From assembly GCF_002291145.1 (NCBI RefSeq), contig NZ_NTGE01000167.1, forward strand, positions 1-34,924: DNA of 34,924 nucleotides, given 5' to 3'. The DNA is from Streptomyces sp. SA15 (GTDB lineage: Bacteria > Actinomycetota > Actinomycetes > Streptomycetales > Streptomycetaceae). Positions 1-6,864 of this stretch are shown piece after piece. The translations under genes and the position numbers were made by a program. The notes under the pieces are model-generated. The model was given only the letters and a program-made list of their open reading frames with translations, made no database searches and was not told where the DNA came from. How positions within the stretch are numbered: position 1 is the first letter of the stretch; each line of letters opens with the position of its first letter.

Positions 1-1
1 C

Positions 2-871
2 GGCTGCGAGACCGTCGACGCCGACCCCGCGAAGGTCCTGGGATCGGTGGTGGAGGCCGGAGCCGAACTGCTGCGCACGACCGGGCGGCGCTGCGTGGGC
101 GCGGGACTCGCCGTCCCGTCCGCGGTGGCCGAACCGGACGGACTCGCGCTCAACCCCCTGCACCTGGCGTGGCCCGTCGGCGCGCCCGTGCGCCGCATCT
201 TCGCGGAGCGCGTCCGCGAGGCCCAGATCACCGGACCGGCGTTCGCGGGCAACGACGTCAACCTCGCCGCGCTCGCCGAGCACCGGCACGGCGCGGGCCG
301 CGGCGCCCGGGACCTGCTGTGCGTGGCCACCGGACACCGGGGCGTGGGCGGCGCACTGGTCCTTGACGGGCGCCTGCACACCGGCAGTTCCGGCCTGGCG
401 CTCGAGGTCGGCCACCTCACCGTCAACCCCGAGGGCCGCCCCTGCCACTGCGGCAGCCGTGGCTGCCTCGACGTCGAGGCCGATCCGCTGGCCTTCCTCA
501 CCGCCGCGGGACGCGACCCGGGCCCCGAGGTCTCCCTGCTCCAGCAGGCCATCGACCTGATCCGCGGCCACTCGGCCGACCCGGCCGTCCGCACCGCCAC
601 GGAAGCCCTGATCGACCGCCTGGGCCTGGGCCTGGCCGGCCTGGTGAACATCCTCAACCCGGACCGCATCATCCTCGGTGGCCTGCACCGCACCCTGCTC
701 GACGCCGACCCGGACCGCCTGCGCGCTGTCGTCGCCGACCGCAGCCTGTGGGGGCAGAGCGGCGGCGTGCCGATCCTGGCGTGCACCCTGGACCACAACA
801 GCCTGGTCGGCGCGGCGGAACTGGCGTGGCAGCCGGTCCTGGACGATCCGCTCGGCGCGCTGGCAGCCTGA
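2..871 (+). CDS. ROK family protein, 5' end outside the window
   Basis: The reading frame is open from base 2, so the true start lies upstream and 289 residues are visible. ROK proteins are either sugar kinases or NagC/XylR-type repressors. The visible part has the NDVN segment of the sugar site, then the family's zinc signature: GH followed about 14 residues later by a CxCGxxGC cluster (nt 443-466). A late LNPDRIILGG segment follows. The N-terminus, where a helix-turn-helix or the ATP-binding DxGxT motif would show whether it is repressor or kinase, is not in the window. The sequence before the NDVN segment is compatible with the repressor type. It lies 22 bp before an RpiB-like isomerase on the same strand, so a sugar-related role is likely, but the substrate cannot be read from the sequence. 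Confidence 0.85.
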   Translation, partial: GCETVDADPAKVLGSVVEAGAELLRTTGRRCVGAGLAVPSAVAEPDGLALNPLHLAWPVGAPVRRIFAERVREAQITGPAFAGNDVNLAALAEHRHGAGRGARDLLCVATGHRGVGGALVLDGRLHTGSSGLALEVGHLTVNPEGRPCHCGSRGCLDVEADPLAFLTAAGRDPGPEVSLLQQAIDLIRGHSADPAVRTATEALIDRLGLGLAGLVNILNPDRIILGGLHRTLLDADPDRLRAVVADRSLWGQSGGVPILACTLDHNSLVGAAELAWQPVLDDPLGALAA

Positions 872-880
872 GCCACGAAG

Positions 881-886
881 TAGTCT
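881..886 (+). promoter_or_regulatory. -10 hexamer of the RpiB-like gene (candidate leaderless start)
   Basis: TAGTCT lies 7 nt before ATG 894. A GGAGG is present but only 1 nt from the ATG, too close for ordinary Shine-Dalgarno pairing, so transcription may start at or next to the ATG. Confidence 0.45.
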
Positions 887-893
887 CGGAGGC

Positions 894-1349
894 ATGCGGA
901 TCTCCGTCTCCTCCGACATGGACGAACCCGTGGCGCGCTCCCTCGTCACGCAATTGCGCGAGCGCGGCCACGACGTGATGACCCACGGAGCGCTCGCTCC
1001 TGGTGACGACCCCCAGTGGGCCGCCTGCTCGGAGGCGGCCGCCCGCGAGGTCGCCGCCGGAACGGCCGACCAGGCGGTCGTGTGCTGCTGGACCGGCACC
1101 GGCGCCTCGATCGCCGCGAACAAGGTGCCCGGCGTGCGGGCGGCCCTGTGCACGGACGCCTACACCGCGGACGGCGCCCGCCGCTGGAACGACGCCAACG
1201 TGCTCGCCCTCAGCCTCCGGCTGACGTCCGAGCCGCTCCTCAAGGAGATCCTCGACGCCTGGTTCGCCGCCGAGGCCAGCGAGGATGCGGAGGACCGGGA
1301 GAACGTGGCCCGCGTGGGACGGCTCGACCTCGGCAGGAGTGCTTCCTAG
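894..1349 (+). CDS. RpiB/LacA/LacB family sugar-phosphate isomerase
   Basis: This protein of 151 residues has the length of the RpiB/LacAB family, which interconverts aldose and ketose phosphates such as ribose 5-phosphate and ribulose 5-phosphate in the cytoplasm. The family core is clear: the catalytic-cysteine segment CWTGTGAS, then ANKVPGVRAALC, and the NDANVLALS motif. The N-terminal segment is unusual. The typical D-H-A-G near the start is replaced by SSDMDEPVA, so the phosphate and sugar-binding end has diverged and the substrate may not be ribose 5-phosphate. Residues after about 125 form a short acidic tail. The gene is downstream of a ROK gene, fitting a sugar-related pair, and converges on the phosphotriesterase-like gene with 23 bp between stops. 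Confidence 0.85.
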   Translation: MRISVSSDMDEPVARSLVTQLRERGHDVMTHGALAPGDDPQWAACSEAAAREVAAGTADQAVVCCWTGTGASIAANKVPGVRAALCTDAYTADGARRWNDANVLALSLRLTSEPLLKEILDAWFAAEASEDAEDRENVARVGRLDLGRSAS

Positions 1350-1372
1350 GCCCCATCCCACTGTCGAAAACG

Positions 1373-2281
1373 TCAGTGCCACTCCACGGCGAACGCCCGC
1401 CCCGGATTCTCCGTCAGGATGCGCCGAACCAGCTCCTCGCCCAGGGCGAGGGCGAGCCGCGGCCGCACCCCGCGCAGCAGGTACGGCATTCCCGGGCCGC
1501 CGTCCACCGAGCGGGCCGCCGCGGTCGTGGTGTCGGCGCCGAGCAGCAGACGGTCGCCGTGGCCCGCGTCGGCGAGCGCCCGTACGGCGTCCGGCATGCG
1601 CCAGTCCGTGGCGTGGTGGGCGCGGGACGGGCCGTCGAAGGCGAGATGGCAGCCCGTCTCCGCGGCCCGGCGGTGCGTCTCGGTGTCGGGGGAGCGGTTG
1701 AGGTGGCCCAGGATCACCCGCCGCGGCGGCACGCCCAACTCCCCGCACAGCAGCTCCAGTACGTCCAGGGCACCGGTGCCCAGCTCCAGGTGGACGGCGA
1801 TGGGCGCCCCCGTGGCGTGGTGGGCCTCGGCCGCCGCGGCCATGGTCCAGCGGGCGTGCGCGTCGAGGGCGTGGAAACCACCCGCGACCTTGATCAGGCC
1901 CGCGCGGACCCCCGACGTGCCGATGCCCTCGGTCAGTTCGGCGACGAAGACCTCGGCAAGCCTGCCGCGCAGCCCGGCGAGCGTGTCGTCGTCGTAGTGC
2001 ACGGCTTGGTGCAGTCCGGTCGCGGCGACGAGGTGGACTCCGGTCTCCCGGGACAGGGGAGGCAGATCGGCGGCCCGCCGTCCCAGCCCGTACGGCGTCC
2101 ACTGCACCACGCTGCCGCCGCCGAGCGCACGGAACGCGGCCAGCTCGGCACGGGCCGCGGAGACGCTGTGCAGCTCCTGGCCGGGTAGTTGGGGACTGCC
2201 GAAGAACAGGTGGTCGTGCGCGTCGCACACCCCCAGGTGTTCGGGTAACACGTCCCCGAGCACCGTACGGACCGTGCTCAC
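1373..2281 (-). CDS. phosphotriesterase-like metal-dependent hydrolase
   Basis: A 302-residue amidohydrolase-superfamily protein of the phosphotriesterase group. Visible metal ligands are the N-terminal HxH pair (H22 and H24 in DAHDH), the bridging lysine in IKVAGG, histidines in VHLELG and GHLNRSPD, and the late aspartate in LLGADTTT. This is the full binuclear set. Characterised relatives include phosphotriesterases, lactonases and resiniferatoxin-binding homologues, so substrate assignment needs experiment. I chose GTG 2281 because it overlaps the TGA of the upstream DUF4865 gene as a 4-base GTGA; GTG 2284 is equally in frame. It is the last gene of a tetR-DUF4865-hydrolase operon, so it is probably controlled by that TetR protein. 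Confidence 0.88.
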   Translation of the reverse strand: MSTVRTVLGDVLPEHLGVCDAHDHLFFGSPQLPGQELHSVSAARAELAAFRALGGGSVVQWTPYGLGRRAADLPPLSRETGVHLVAATGLHQAVHYDDDTLAGLRGRLAEVFVAELTEGIGTSGVRAGLIKVAGGFHALDAHARWTMAAAAEAHHATGAPIAVHLELGTGALDVLELLCGELGVPPRRVILGHLNRSPDTETHRRAAETGCHLAFDGPSRAHHATDWRMPDAVRALADAGHGDRLLLGADTTTAAARSVDGGPGMPYLLRGVRPRLALALGEELVRRILTENPGRAFAVEWH

Positions 2282-2862
2282 CACTGCCGGCCCCGTGACA
2301 GCCGGTCCCGCCCCGGCGCCGACAGATGCAGCACCTCGAACACGTCACCGTCCGCCTTGGGCGTCTCGTCCTCCCAGAGCGAGAAGTGGACCAGCTCCCA
2401 GCGACCGGTATCCACGGCGGCCGCCGCGAGCACCGCCCCGTCCTCCCCGGCCAGCCGCCCGGTCTCGCCCACGGCGTCCTCCATGAACGCCGCCAACTCC
2501 ACGCCCTCCGGCACGGGTTGCCGGCGCCGCACCGCCACCCGCGCGCGCGAGCCGATCGCGCCGTCCTCCTCGTACGCCACCCCCGTCCACTGCCGCACCG
2601 AGGGCCGCCCGAAGTCGTTGCCAAGCCCCTGGAAGCCGCCTCCCCAGAGGAAGGAGTTCATGCCCTCAACGGTGTTCCACAGATAGAAGGGCGCGTACTG
2701 GTTCACCGGCGAGCCGTAGGTGCCGCGCTCGCGCATCAGGTACGCCTTGCAACCGAGCCCCTCCCAGTCGTCGAGCAGATGCCCGACGCGGGAGACGCGG
2801 CCGCGGATGATGTCCATGTCGTAGTCGGCGGGCAGGGTGAGTTCGTACTGCATGGCATGCAC
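2278..2862 (-). CDS. DUF4865 family protein
   Basis: A 194-residue protein whose opening (MQYELTLPADYDMDIIRGRV) and following segments VGHLLDDWEGLGCKAYLMRE and NQYAPFYLWN match my recollection of the DUF4865 family. Its biochemical role is not established. No signal peptide or membrane segment is visible, so it is probably cytoplasmic. GTG 2862 is chosen because AAAGGAG lies 9 nt upstream; ATG 2853 is an alternative. That Shine-Dalgarno overlaps the stop of the upstream tetR gene, and the 3' end overlaps the hydrolase gene, so the three are translated from one message. DUF4865 genes beside TetR regulators may take part in detoxification, but that is inference. Confidence 0.85.
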   Translation of the reverse strand: MHAMQYELTLPADYDMDIIRGRVSRVGHLLDDWEGLGCKAYLMRERGTYGSPVNQYAPFYLWNTVEGMNSFLWGGGFQGLGNDFGRPSVRQWTGVAYEEDGAIGSRARVAVRRRQPVPEGVELAAFMEDAVGETGRLAGEDGAVLAAAAVDTGRWELVHFSLWEDETPKADGDVFEVLHLSAPGRDRLSRGRQW

Positions 2863-2876
2863 AGGCGTGAACTCCT

Positions 2877-3449
2877 TTAGGGGGTATGGGGCTTCTGCGC
2901 GGCGAGCAATGAGAGCAGCCCTCGGACGCCCACGTCGAACGCGGCGGGTGAACCGGACGCGCGGGCGAGGACGTAACCGCCCTGCACGGCGGCCAGGACT
3001 GCAGCGGCGATCTCCTCGCCGTCCAGCGAGGGCGCGAACTGGCCCTGCTCCTTGCCCTCCTCGACGATCCCGGCGAGCCGTTCGCGGATCCAGTCCAGCG
3101 TCTCGTCGACGGGTGCGCGCAACTCGTCGTCAGCGATGACGTCCGGGTCCATCGTCAGCCGGCCGATCGGGCAGCCGCGCAGCACGTCCCGCTCGCGCCG
3201 CAGATAGGCCTCGATCCGTTCGTACGGCGTGCCCGGTCCGGCGAGTACTCCCTCTGCGGTAGCCCGCAACTCCTCGGCCGTCCGCCGGATCGCGGCCAGG
3301 GCGAGATCCGGCTTCCCCTTGAAGTGGTGGTACATGCTGCCCTGTCCGGCGCCCGCGCGCTCCAGGATGGCCTTGGGGCTGGTGCCCACGTAGCCGCGCT
3401 CCCACAGCAGCTCACGGGTGGACTCGATCAGTCGCTCCGAGGTGCTCAT
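2877..3449 (-). CDS. TetR family transcriptional regulator
   Basis: A 190-residue protein with an N-terminal TetR helix-turn-helix: SERLIESTRELLWERGY, then the SPKAILERAGAGQGSMYHHF recognition segment (about residues 30-50), and a mostly helical ligand-binding C-terminus. The helix-turn-helix resembles LmrA/YxaF-type repressors. The frame is open upstream to 3608, but ATG 3449 is the start that places the domain at the usual distance and lies 6 nt after a TACAGT -10 box. A 20-bp palindrome overlaps this promoter, so autorepression is likely. It is the first gene of an operon with the DUF4865 protein and the phosphotriesterase-like hydrolase, which it probably also controls. The inducer cannot be inferred. 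Confidence 0.92.
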   Translation of the reverse strand: MSTSERLIESTRELLWERGYVGTSPKAILERAGAGQGSMYHHFKGKPDLALAAIRRTAEELRATAEGVLAGPGTPYERIEAYLRRERDVLRGCPIGRLTMDPDVIADDELRAPVDETLDWIRERLAGIVEEGKEQGQFAPSLDGEEIAAAVLAAVQGGYVLARASGSPAAFDVGVRGLLSLLAAQKPHTP

Positions 3450-3455
3450 GCAGTC

Positions 3456-3477
3456 ACTGTACATACTAGTAGTTACA
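3456..3477 (-). promoter_or_regulatory. tetR promoter and palindromic operator
   Basis: TACAGT (minus strand, 3461-3456) is a -10 candidate 6 nt before the tetR ATG. The overlapping stretch 3458-3477, TGTACATACTAGTAGTTACA, is an inverted repeat: TGTA and TACA outer arms around a perfect TACTAGTA centre, with two mismatched pairs. This size and position fit a TetR dimer blocking its own promoter. Confidence 0.65.
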
Positions 3478-3625
3478 GAAGTCGAGGCGCGGGGGAGCAG
3501 GGCCTGCACGACGACGCACTCCCCAGGAGGTACGCCCACTGCCGCTGGCCGTACGACGACCCGGACCCCTCCCCGGCGGGAGTCTCGAGGCATCACCGGA
3601 AGACCCACCTAGGAGATGACCCGAG

Positions 3626-3916
3626 ATGCAGACCCTGGCGCACTGGGACGGTGGCCCCGGCCCGTGGACCCTGTTCTTCCCGCTGATCTGGGCGGCCGTC
3701 GTGATCGGCGTCGTCACCGTCCTGCGCCGCACCGTCGGGCGCGGCCGACGCGGACCATGGCGTGCCATGGCCGACCCCCGCCCGTCCGGCGACTCGCCGA
3801 TCGCCGTGCTCGGCCGCCGTTTCGCCGCCGGCGAGATCGACGAGGACGAGTACTGGCGCCGGCTGTCCGTCCTGGACGAGCAGTTCGGCCCGGCGGCGAA
3901 GGGCGGTGCGGCATGA
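3626..3916 (+). CDS. small membrane protein with SHOCT domain
   Basis: A 96-residue protein. Residues 10-33 form one hydrophobic membrane segment (PWTLFFPLIWAAVVIGVVTV), followed by a basic stretch, which suggests the C-terminal part is cytoplasmic. Residues 59-88 match the short C-terminal (SHOCT) domain: AVLGRRFAAGEIDEDEYWRR with the closing LSVLDE. SHOCT is thought to be an oligomerisation module. The start is supported by AGGAG 3611-3615. Its stop overlaps the ATG of the truncated ABC transporter gene by 4 bp, so in the ancestor it was probably the first gene of an ABC transporter operon. The rest of that operon is missing here. Confidence 0.85.
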   Translation: MQTLAHWDGGPGPWTLFFPLIWAAVVIGVVTVLRRTVGRGRRGPWRAMADPRPSGDSPIAVLGRRFAAGEIDEDEYWRRLSVLDEQFGPAAKGGAA

Positions 3917-3996
3917 CCACGACGACCGCCACCACCAGCACGCTGCCGGCCGCCCGGGTCGTCGACGCCGTGAAGGTGTACGGCGGCGGCGACACC
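3913..3996 (+). pseudogene. 5' remnant of an ABC transporter ATP-binding gene
   Basis: The frame begins with ATG 3913, overlapping the SHOCT gene stop. It encodes an MTTTT-rich start and then ARVVDAVKVYGGGDT, the first beta strand and aromatic A-loop region of a MacB/LolD-type ATPase. Homology stops after about 28 codons. No Walker A, signature or Walker B motif follows, and the frame continues as unrelated arginine- and proline-rich sequence. The break lies about 70 bp before a palindromic repeat (4064-4186), so a deletion or insertion removed the rest of the ATPase and probably a permease. No transporter function is expected. Confidence 0.7.
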
Positions 3997-4063
3997 GTCT
4001 GTTCGAGGCTCAAGGGCCCACCAACGCCCACTGTCCCAACGCGTCGGCCGCGAGGGAGCCGGA

Positions 4064-4186
4064 GGGGCGCGCCGGTGTCGAGAGCCCATGGGGGTCCCCC
4101 CGCTCGAGCGAAGTCGAGAGTGGGGGAGCGCGGAGGCCCGAAGGGTCGAGCACGGTCGGGCTCTCGACACCGGCACAGAGCGCCCC
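4064..4186. repeat. palindromic intergenic element with 17-bp perfect arms
   Basis: GCCGGTGTCGAGAGCCC at 4071-4087 is repeated as its exact reverse complement at 4158-4174. Weaker pairing extends outward (GGGGCGC at 4064 against CGCCCC ending at 4186). The 70-bp interior holds a second, smaller repeat (4088-4128). No gene is encoded. It lies at the break point of the truncated ABC transporter gene. Confidence 0.7.
4088..4128 (+). repeat. dispersed 41-bp palindromic repeat, copy 1
   Basis: The stretch ATGGGGGTCCCCCCGCTCGA and its continuation to TGGGGGAG recurs in the opposite orientation at 8449-8491 with few changes. The outer G-rich and C-rich ends can pair into a hairpin. Such short repeats are familiar in Streptomyces intergenic DNA; no function is established here. 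Confidence 0.7.
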
Positions 4187-4225
4187 GCAGGCGACCGAGC
4201 CAAAAGAAGGTAGGTCACCGCCCGG

Positions 4226-4786
4226 TCAGCCGACAACGGCGGACCGGGCGGGAGCGTGTTCGGGCCTGTGCAGGTCGTCCACGTGATCGACCTTCGCGAA
4301 CTGGTGTGCGTGCTTCTCTGTGATCGCGCGCCGCAGCGGGCGCGCCGCACCCGCCGGCGTGGACGAGGGCGTCGGCAGGGTGAACCACACGACCTTGCCG
4401 GAGTCGCCGTCCGGCCGCACGCCCCAGCTCTCGCTGACCGCGGCGACCATCGCGAGCCCGCGCCCGCAGGTGGCGAGCGCGTCGGCGTCCTTGGTGTCCT
4501 TGATGTCGTGGATATCCGCGACGACCGGCAGACGCGGGTCGTGGTCGCGCACCGAGACCATGAGCCGGTCGAGCAGCAGCTCGATCTCCACGGTGCACGT
4601 CTTGTCGGGCTGGGCATGCCGGTGGACGTTGGTCAACAGCTCTGTCACACCGAGCGCGGCCCGGTCTATGAGGGGATCCAGGTGCCAGTAGCGCAACTGC
4701 GCCGATACGATTCTGCGGACCTGGCCGATCCGCGACGGCAGGGCTTGGAGCTCCACCGTGCAGTGCCTGCTTGGGTGACTGATCAC
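4226..4786 (-). CDS. RsbW-like ATP-binding protein (anti-sigma-type histidine-kinase fold)
   Basis: A 186-residue cytoplasmic protein of the HATPase_c_2 group, abundant in Streptomyces. The N-box is ALGVTELLTNVHRHA, the G1 region is VRDHDPRLP, and the G2 region is GRGLAMVAAVSESWGV followed by KVVWFTLP. Relatives bind ATP and act as anti-sigma factors or as orphan regulatory ATPases; no kinase dimerisation domain is present. The DxDP form of G1 is common in this subgroup. The frame is open to 4861, but GTG 4786 is preferred because GGGAG lies just upstream and the ATPase fold begins directly after it. No sigma factor or anti-sigma antagonist gene is adjacent, so the partner is unknown. Confidence 0.85.
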   Translation of the reverse strand: MISHPSRHCTVELQALPSRIGQVRRIVSAQLRYWHLDPLIDRAALGVTELLTNVHRHAQPDKTCTVEIELLLDRLMVSVRDHDPRLPVVADIHDIKDTKDADALATCGRGLAMVAAVSESWGVRPDGDSGKVVWFTLPTPSSTPAGAARPLRRAITEKHAHQFAKVDHVDDLHRPEHAPARSAVVG

Positions 4787-4975
4787 GGCTGCGACTCCCC
4801 GACGTAGAGGTCCGGAAGAACACGAAGTTCGGATCGATCCAGCAGAGTGCCTGCGTGACACGGCCGCCTGCTGTCGTGGCCGGCGGCTGGTTCGCAGCGT
4901 AATCGCCGGTAAACCCAGAGTGACGTGAGACCAGCGTGGCTCAGGGGGTGCGGTCCCGCAACTCGCGGTCGGCGT

Positions 4976-5045
4976 GGCGACCGCAGATACAGCCGATGGG
5001 GCGACGCGGGTACGACCGGCGGGGCGACCGCGGATACGGCCGGCG
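4976..5045. repeat. three tandem copies of a ~24-bp unit
   Basis: Units beginning GGCGACCGC at 4976, GGCGACGCG at 5000 and GGCGACCGC at 5023 each continue as an (A/G)(A/G)TAC(A/G/C) stretch and end in a CCG(A/G)(T/C)GG-like tail. Spacing is 24 and 23 bp. The array lies downstream of the small gene at 5070-5393 and upstream of the ATPase start. No function is apparent. Confidence 0.55.
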
Positions 5046-5069
5046 GAGCCGATCGCACAGTACGGCGGT

Positions 5070-5393
5070 CTAGCCGCTACGCCCCGCGGCCCTCCGTACG
5101 GCCTCGATGAACCGGCGTGCCGCGGGCAGCCCCGGCTCGCCCGGAGCGGGGTCGTGGTCGCCCAGGGTCAGCAGGTACCGCTTGCCGTTGAGGTCCGCGA
5201 GCGCCCGGTCGTCGGGGGCGAACCAGGGCTTGGAGGCGCGCACCGCCTGCACCGGCGCGCTGTCGATCTCGCTGCCGTAACTGGTGAGCAGCTCGAGCCT
5301 GCCGCCGCTGATCCGGACCTGTCCGGCCCGGGTCAGCGAGCGCAGCCGCTTCCCGATCCGCACGCCCGTGGCCCTGAACTCCGGCTCCGCCAT
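5070..5393 (-). CDS. small conserved hypothetical protein
   Basis: A 107-residue basic protein starting at ATG 5393, with GGGAG a few bases upstream; the longer open frame to 5546 reads as arginine-rich non-coding sequence. The body (VRIGKRLRSLTRAGQVRI, GRLELLTSYGSEIDS, VRASKPWFAPDDRALADLNG, KRYLLTLG) alternates short strands in the manner of a small beta-rich, perhaps PH-like, fold. This is only an impression. No signal peptide, membrane segment or catalytic motif is visible. It is transcribed in the same direction as the upstream-facing ATPase gene but 283 bp away, and its own promoter region points away from the cysteine-desulfhydrase-like gene. Function unknown. Confidence 0.7.
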   Translation of the reverse strand: MAEPEFRATGVRIGKRLRSLTRAGQVRISGGRLELLTSYGSEIDSAPVQAVRASKPWFAPDDRALADLNGKRYLLTLGDHDPAPGEPGLPAARRFIEAVRRAAGRSG

Positions 5394-5739
5394 GCGCTCC
5401 CGCCCCCTTGTGTGCGTCGGTGTGCCGGCCCGCGCTCTCGCGGGACCGATGTCCCGTTCGTGTCGTGATCCAGTGTGCGCCCCCGCTCGGGATCCACGTC
5501 CCGTCCGGCAGTCTGCCCGCCACCGGCGTCGAGCACCAGTACACATGACCGCCTCGCCGAGGGCGCCCGGAGCACTCGCGCGAATGCGCCCCCACGCCTG
5601 TGCGCCTGCCTGTCCCCAGGGGTGCCTTTGAGGCGCTCAAAGGTGTGTTTATGCAGGTGGGAAGCGTGCGGGAGATGTCTATGATCGATGTGTCGGCCGC
5701 GCGAGGCGCCGTCGGCGCGCAGCCTTAAGGAGCCCCGCC
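5394..5739. other. intergenic region between divergent genes
   Basis: This 346-bp stretch must hold promoters for the small minus-strand gene and the plus-strand PLP enzyme. The only structure I see is the inverted repeat at 5625-5643 and a TATGAT -10-like hexamer near 5678, about 60 bp before GTG 5740. No additional gene is supported. Confidence 0.6.
5625..5643. promoter_or_regulatory. inverted repeat, candidate operator upstream of the cysteine desulfhydrase-like gene
   Basis: CCTTTGAGGCGCTCAAAGG consists of perfect 8-bp arms around a 3-bp centre. It lies about 97 bp before GTG 5740, in a moderately AT-richer stretch. The geometry fits a dimeric repressor site; no local regulator is clearly linked to it. 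Confidence 0.45.
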
Positions 5740-6864
5740 GTGAGTACGCCCTCAAAGACCCGGACCGGCGAAACCCTCGACGTCGACCACACGGACGTCC
5801 TCTACCGCGGCTGGCTCAAAGAAGCCGTCCGCAAGGTGCAGGCCGACGCCAACCGCTCGGCCGACACGCACCTGCTCCGCTTCCCGTTGCCGGAGAAATG
5901 GGGCATCGACCTGTACCTGAAGGACGAGTCGACCCACCCCACCGGGAGCCTCAAGCACCGCCTCGCCCGCTCGCTGTTCCTGTACGGCCTGTGCAATGGC
6001 TGGATCCGGCCCGGCCGCCCGGTGATCGAGGCTTCCAGCGGCTCGACGGCCGTGTCCGAGGCGTACTTCGCCAAGCTGATCGGCGTGCCCTTCATCGCGG
6101 TCATGCCCCGCACGACGAGCGCCGAGAAGATCCGCCTGATCGAGTTCCATGGCGGGCAGTGCCACTACGTCGACGACCCCCGCACGATGTATGAGGAGTC
6201 GGCCCGCCTCGCGGCGGACACGGGCGGCCACTACATGGACCAGTTCACCTACGCCGAACGGGCCACGGACTGGCGCGGCAACAACAACATCGCCGAGTCG
6301 ATCTTCCGCCAGCTGCGTCTGGAGCGGTTCCCGGAGCCCGCGTGGATCGTCGCCACGGCCGGCACCGGCGGCACCTCCGCGACCCTCGCGCGCTACGTCC
6401 ACTACACGCAGCACGACACCCGCATCTGTGTCGCCGATCCGGAGAACTCGTGTTTCTTCGAGGGCTGGACCACGGGGGATCCGGACGTCACCTTCGACTG
6501 CGGCTCGCGCATCGAGGGCATCGGCCGCCCGCGCATGGAGCCCAGCTTCGTGCCCGGCGCGATCGACCGGATGATGAAGGTCCCTGACGCGGCCAGTGTC
6601 GCCGCCGTACGGGCCCTGGAGCAGGCCATCGGCCGCAAGGCGGGCGGGTCCACCGGCACCGGGCTGTGGAGCGCGCTGAAGATCGTCGCCGAGATGGTGG
6701 CCGAGGGGCGGCAGGGCAGCGTGGTGACGCTGCTGTGCGACCCGGGCGACCGCTACCTGGACAAGTACTACTCGGACACCTGGCTCGCCGAACAGGGCCT
6801 GGACATCACGCCGTACACGGCGGCGATCACCTCCCTGCTGGAGACGGGCGTCTGGCCGGACTGA
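5740..6864 (+). CDS. cds1: PLP-dependent L-cysteine desulfhydrase-like protein (Cds1 family)
   Basis: A 374-residue fold-type II PLP enzyme. Lys72 in PTGSLKHR is the expected Schiff-base lysine. SSGSTAVSEAYF forms the substrate-binding loop after it, and GTGGTSATLARY is the glycine-rich phosphate-binding loop. Sequence and length resemble mycobacterial Cds1, which breaks L-cysteine down to pyruvate, ammonia and hydrogen sulphide; related enzymes are annotated as cysteine synthases. A cytoplasmic role in cysteine or sulphide balance is therefore inferred. GTG 5740 is preceded by AAGGA at 5727-5731. An inverted repeat 97 bp upstream may be an operator. The stop lies one base before a CTAG-bounded palindromic element that separates it from a convergent gene. 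Confidence 0.85.
   Translation: MSTPSKTRTGETLDVDHTDVLYRGWLKEAVRKVQADANRSADTHLLRFPLPEKWGIDLYLKDESTHPTGSLKHRLARSLFLYGLCNGWIRPGRPVIEASSGSTAVSEAYFAKLIGVPFIAVMPRTTSAEKIRLIEFHGGQCHYVDDPRTMYEESARLAADTGGHYMDQFTYAERATDWRGNNNIAESIFRQLRLERFPEPAWIVATAGTGGTSATLARYVHYTQHDTRICVADPENSCFFEGWTTGDPDVTFDCGSRIEGIGRPRMEPSFVPGAIDRMMKVPDAASVAAVRALEQAIGRKAGGSTGTGLWSALKIVAEMVAEGRQGSVVTLLCDPGDRYLDKYYSDTWLAEQGLDITPYTAAITSLLETGVWPD

Noticed and set aside
669..2624. A 651-codon minus-strand open frame across the ROK, isomerase and phosphotriesterase region
   Set aside because: It is very arginine- and glycine-rich with no family, and is a shadow of the real genes.
4530..4560. DxDP instead of DxG in the G1 box of the RsbW-like ATPase as a sign of inactivity
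   Set aside because: This form is common in the Streptomyces RsbW-like subgroup, so it is not evidence of a broken enzyme.
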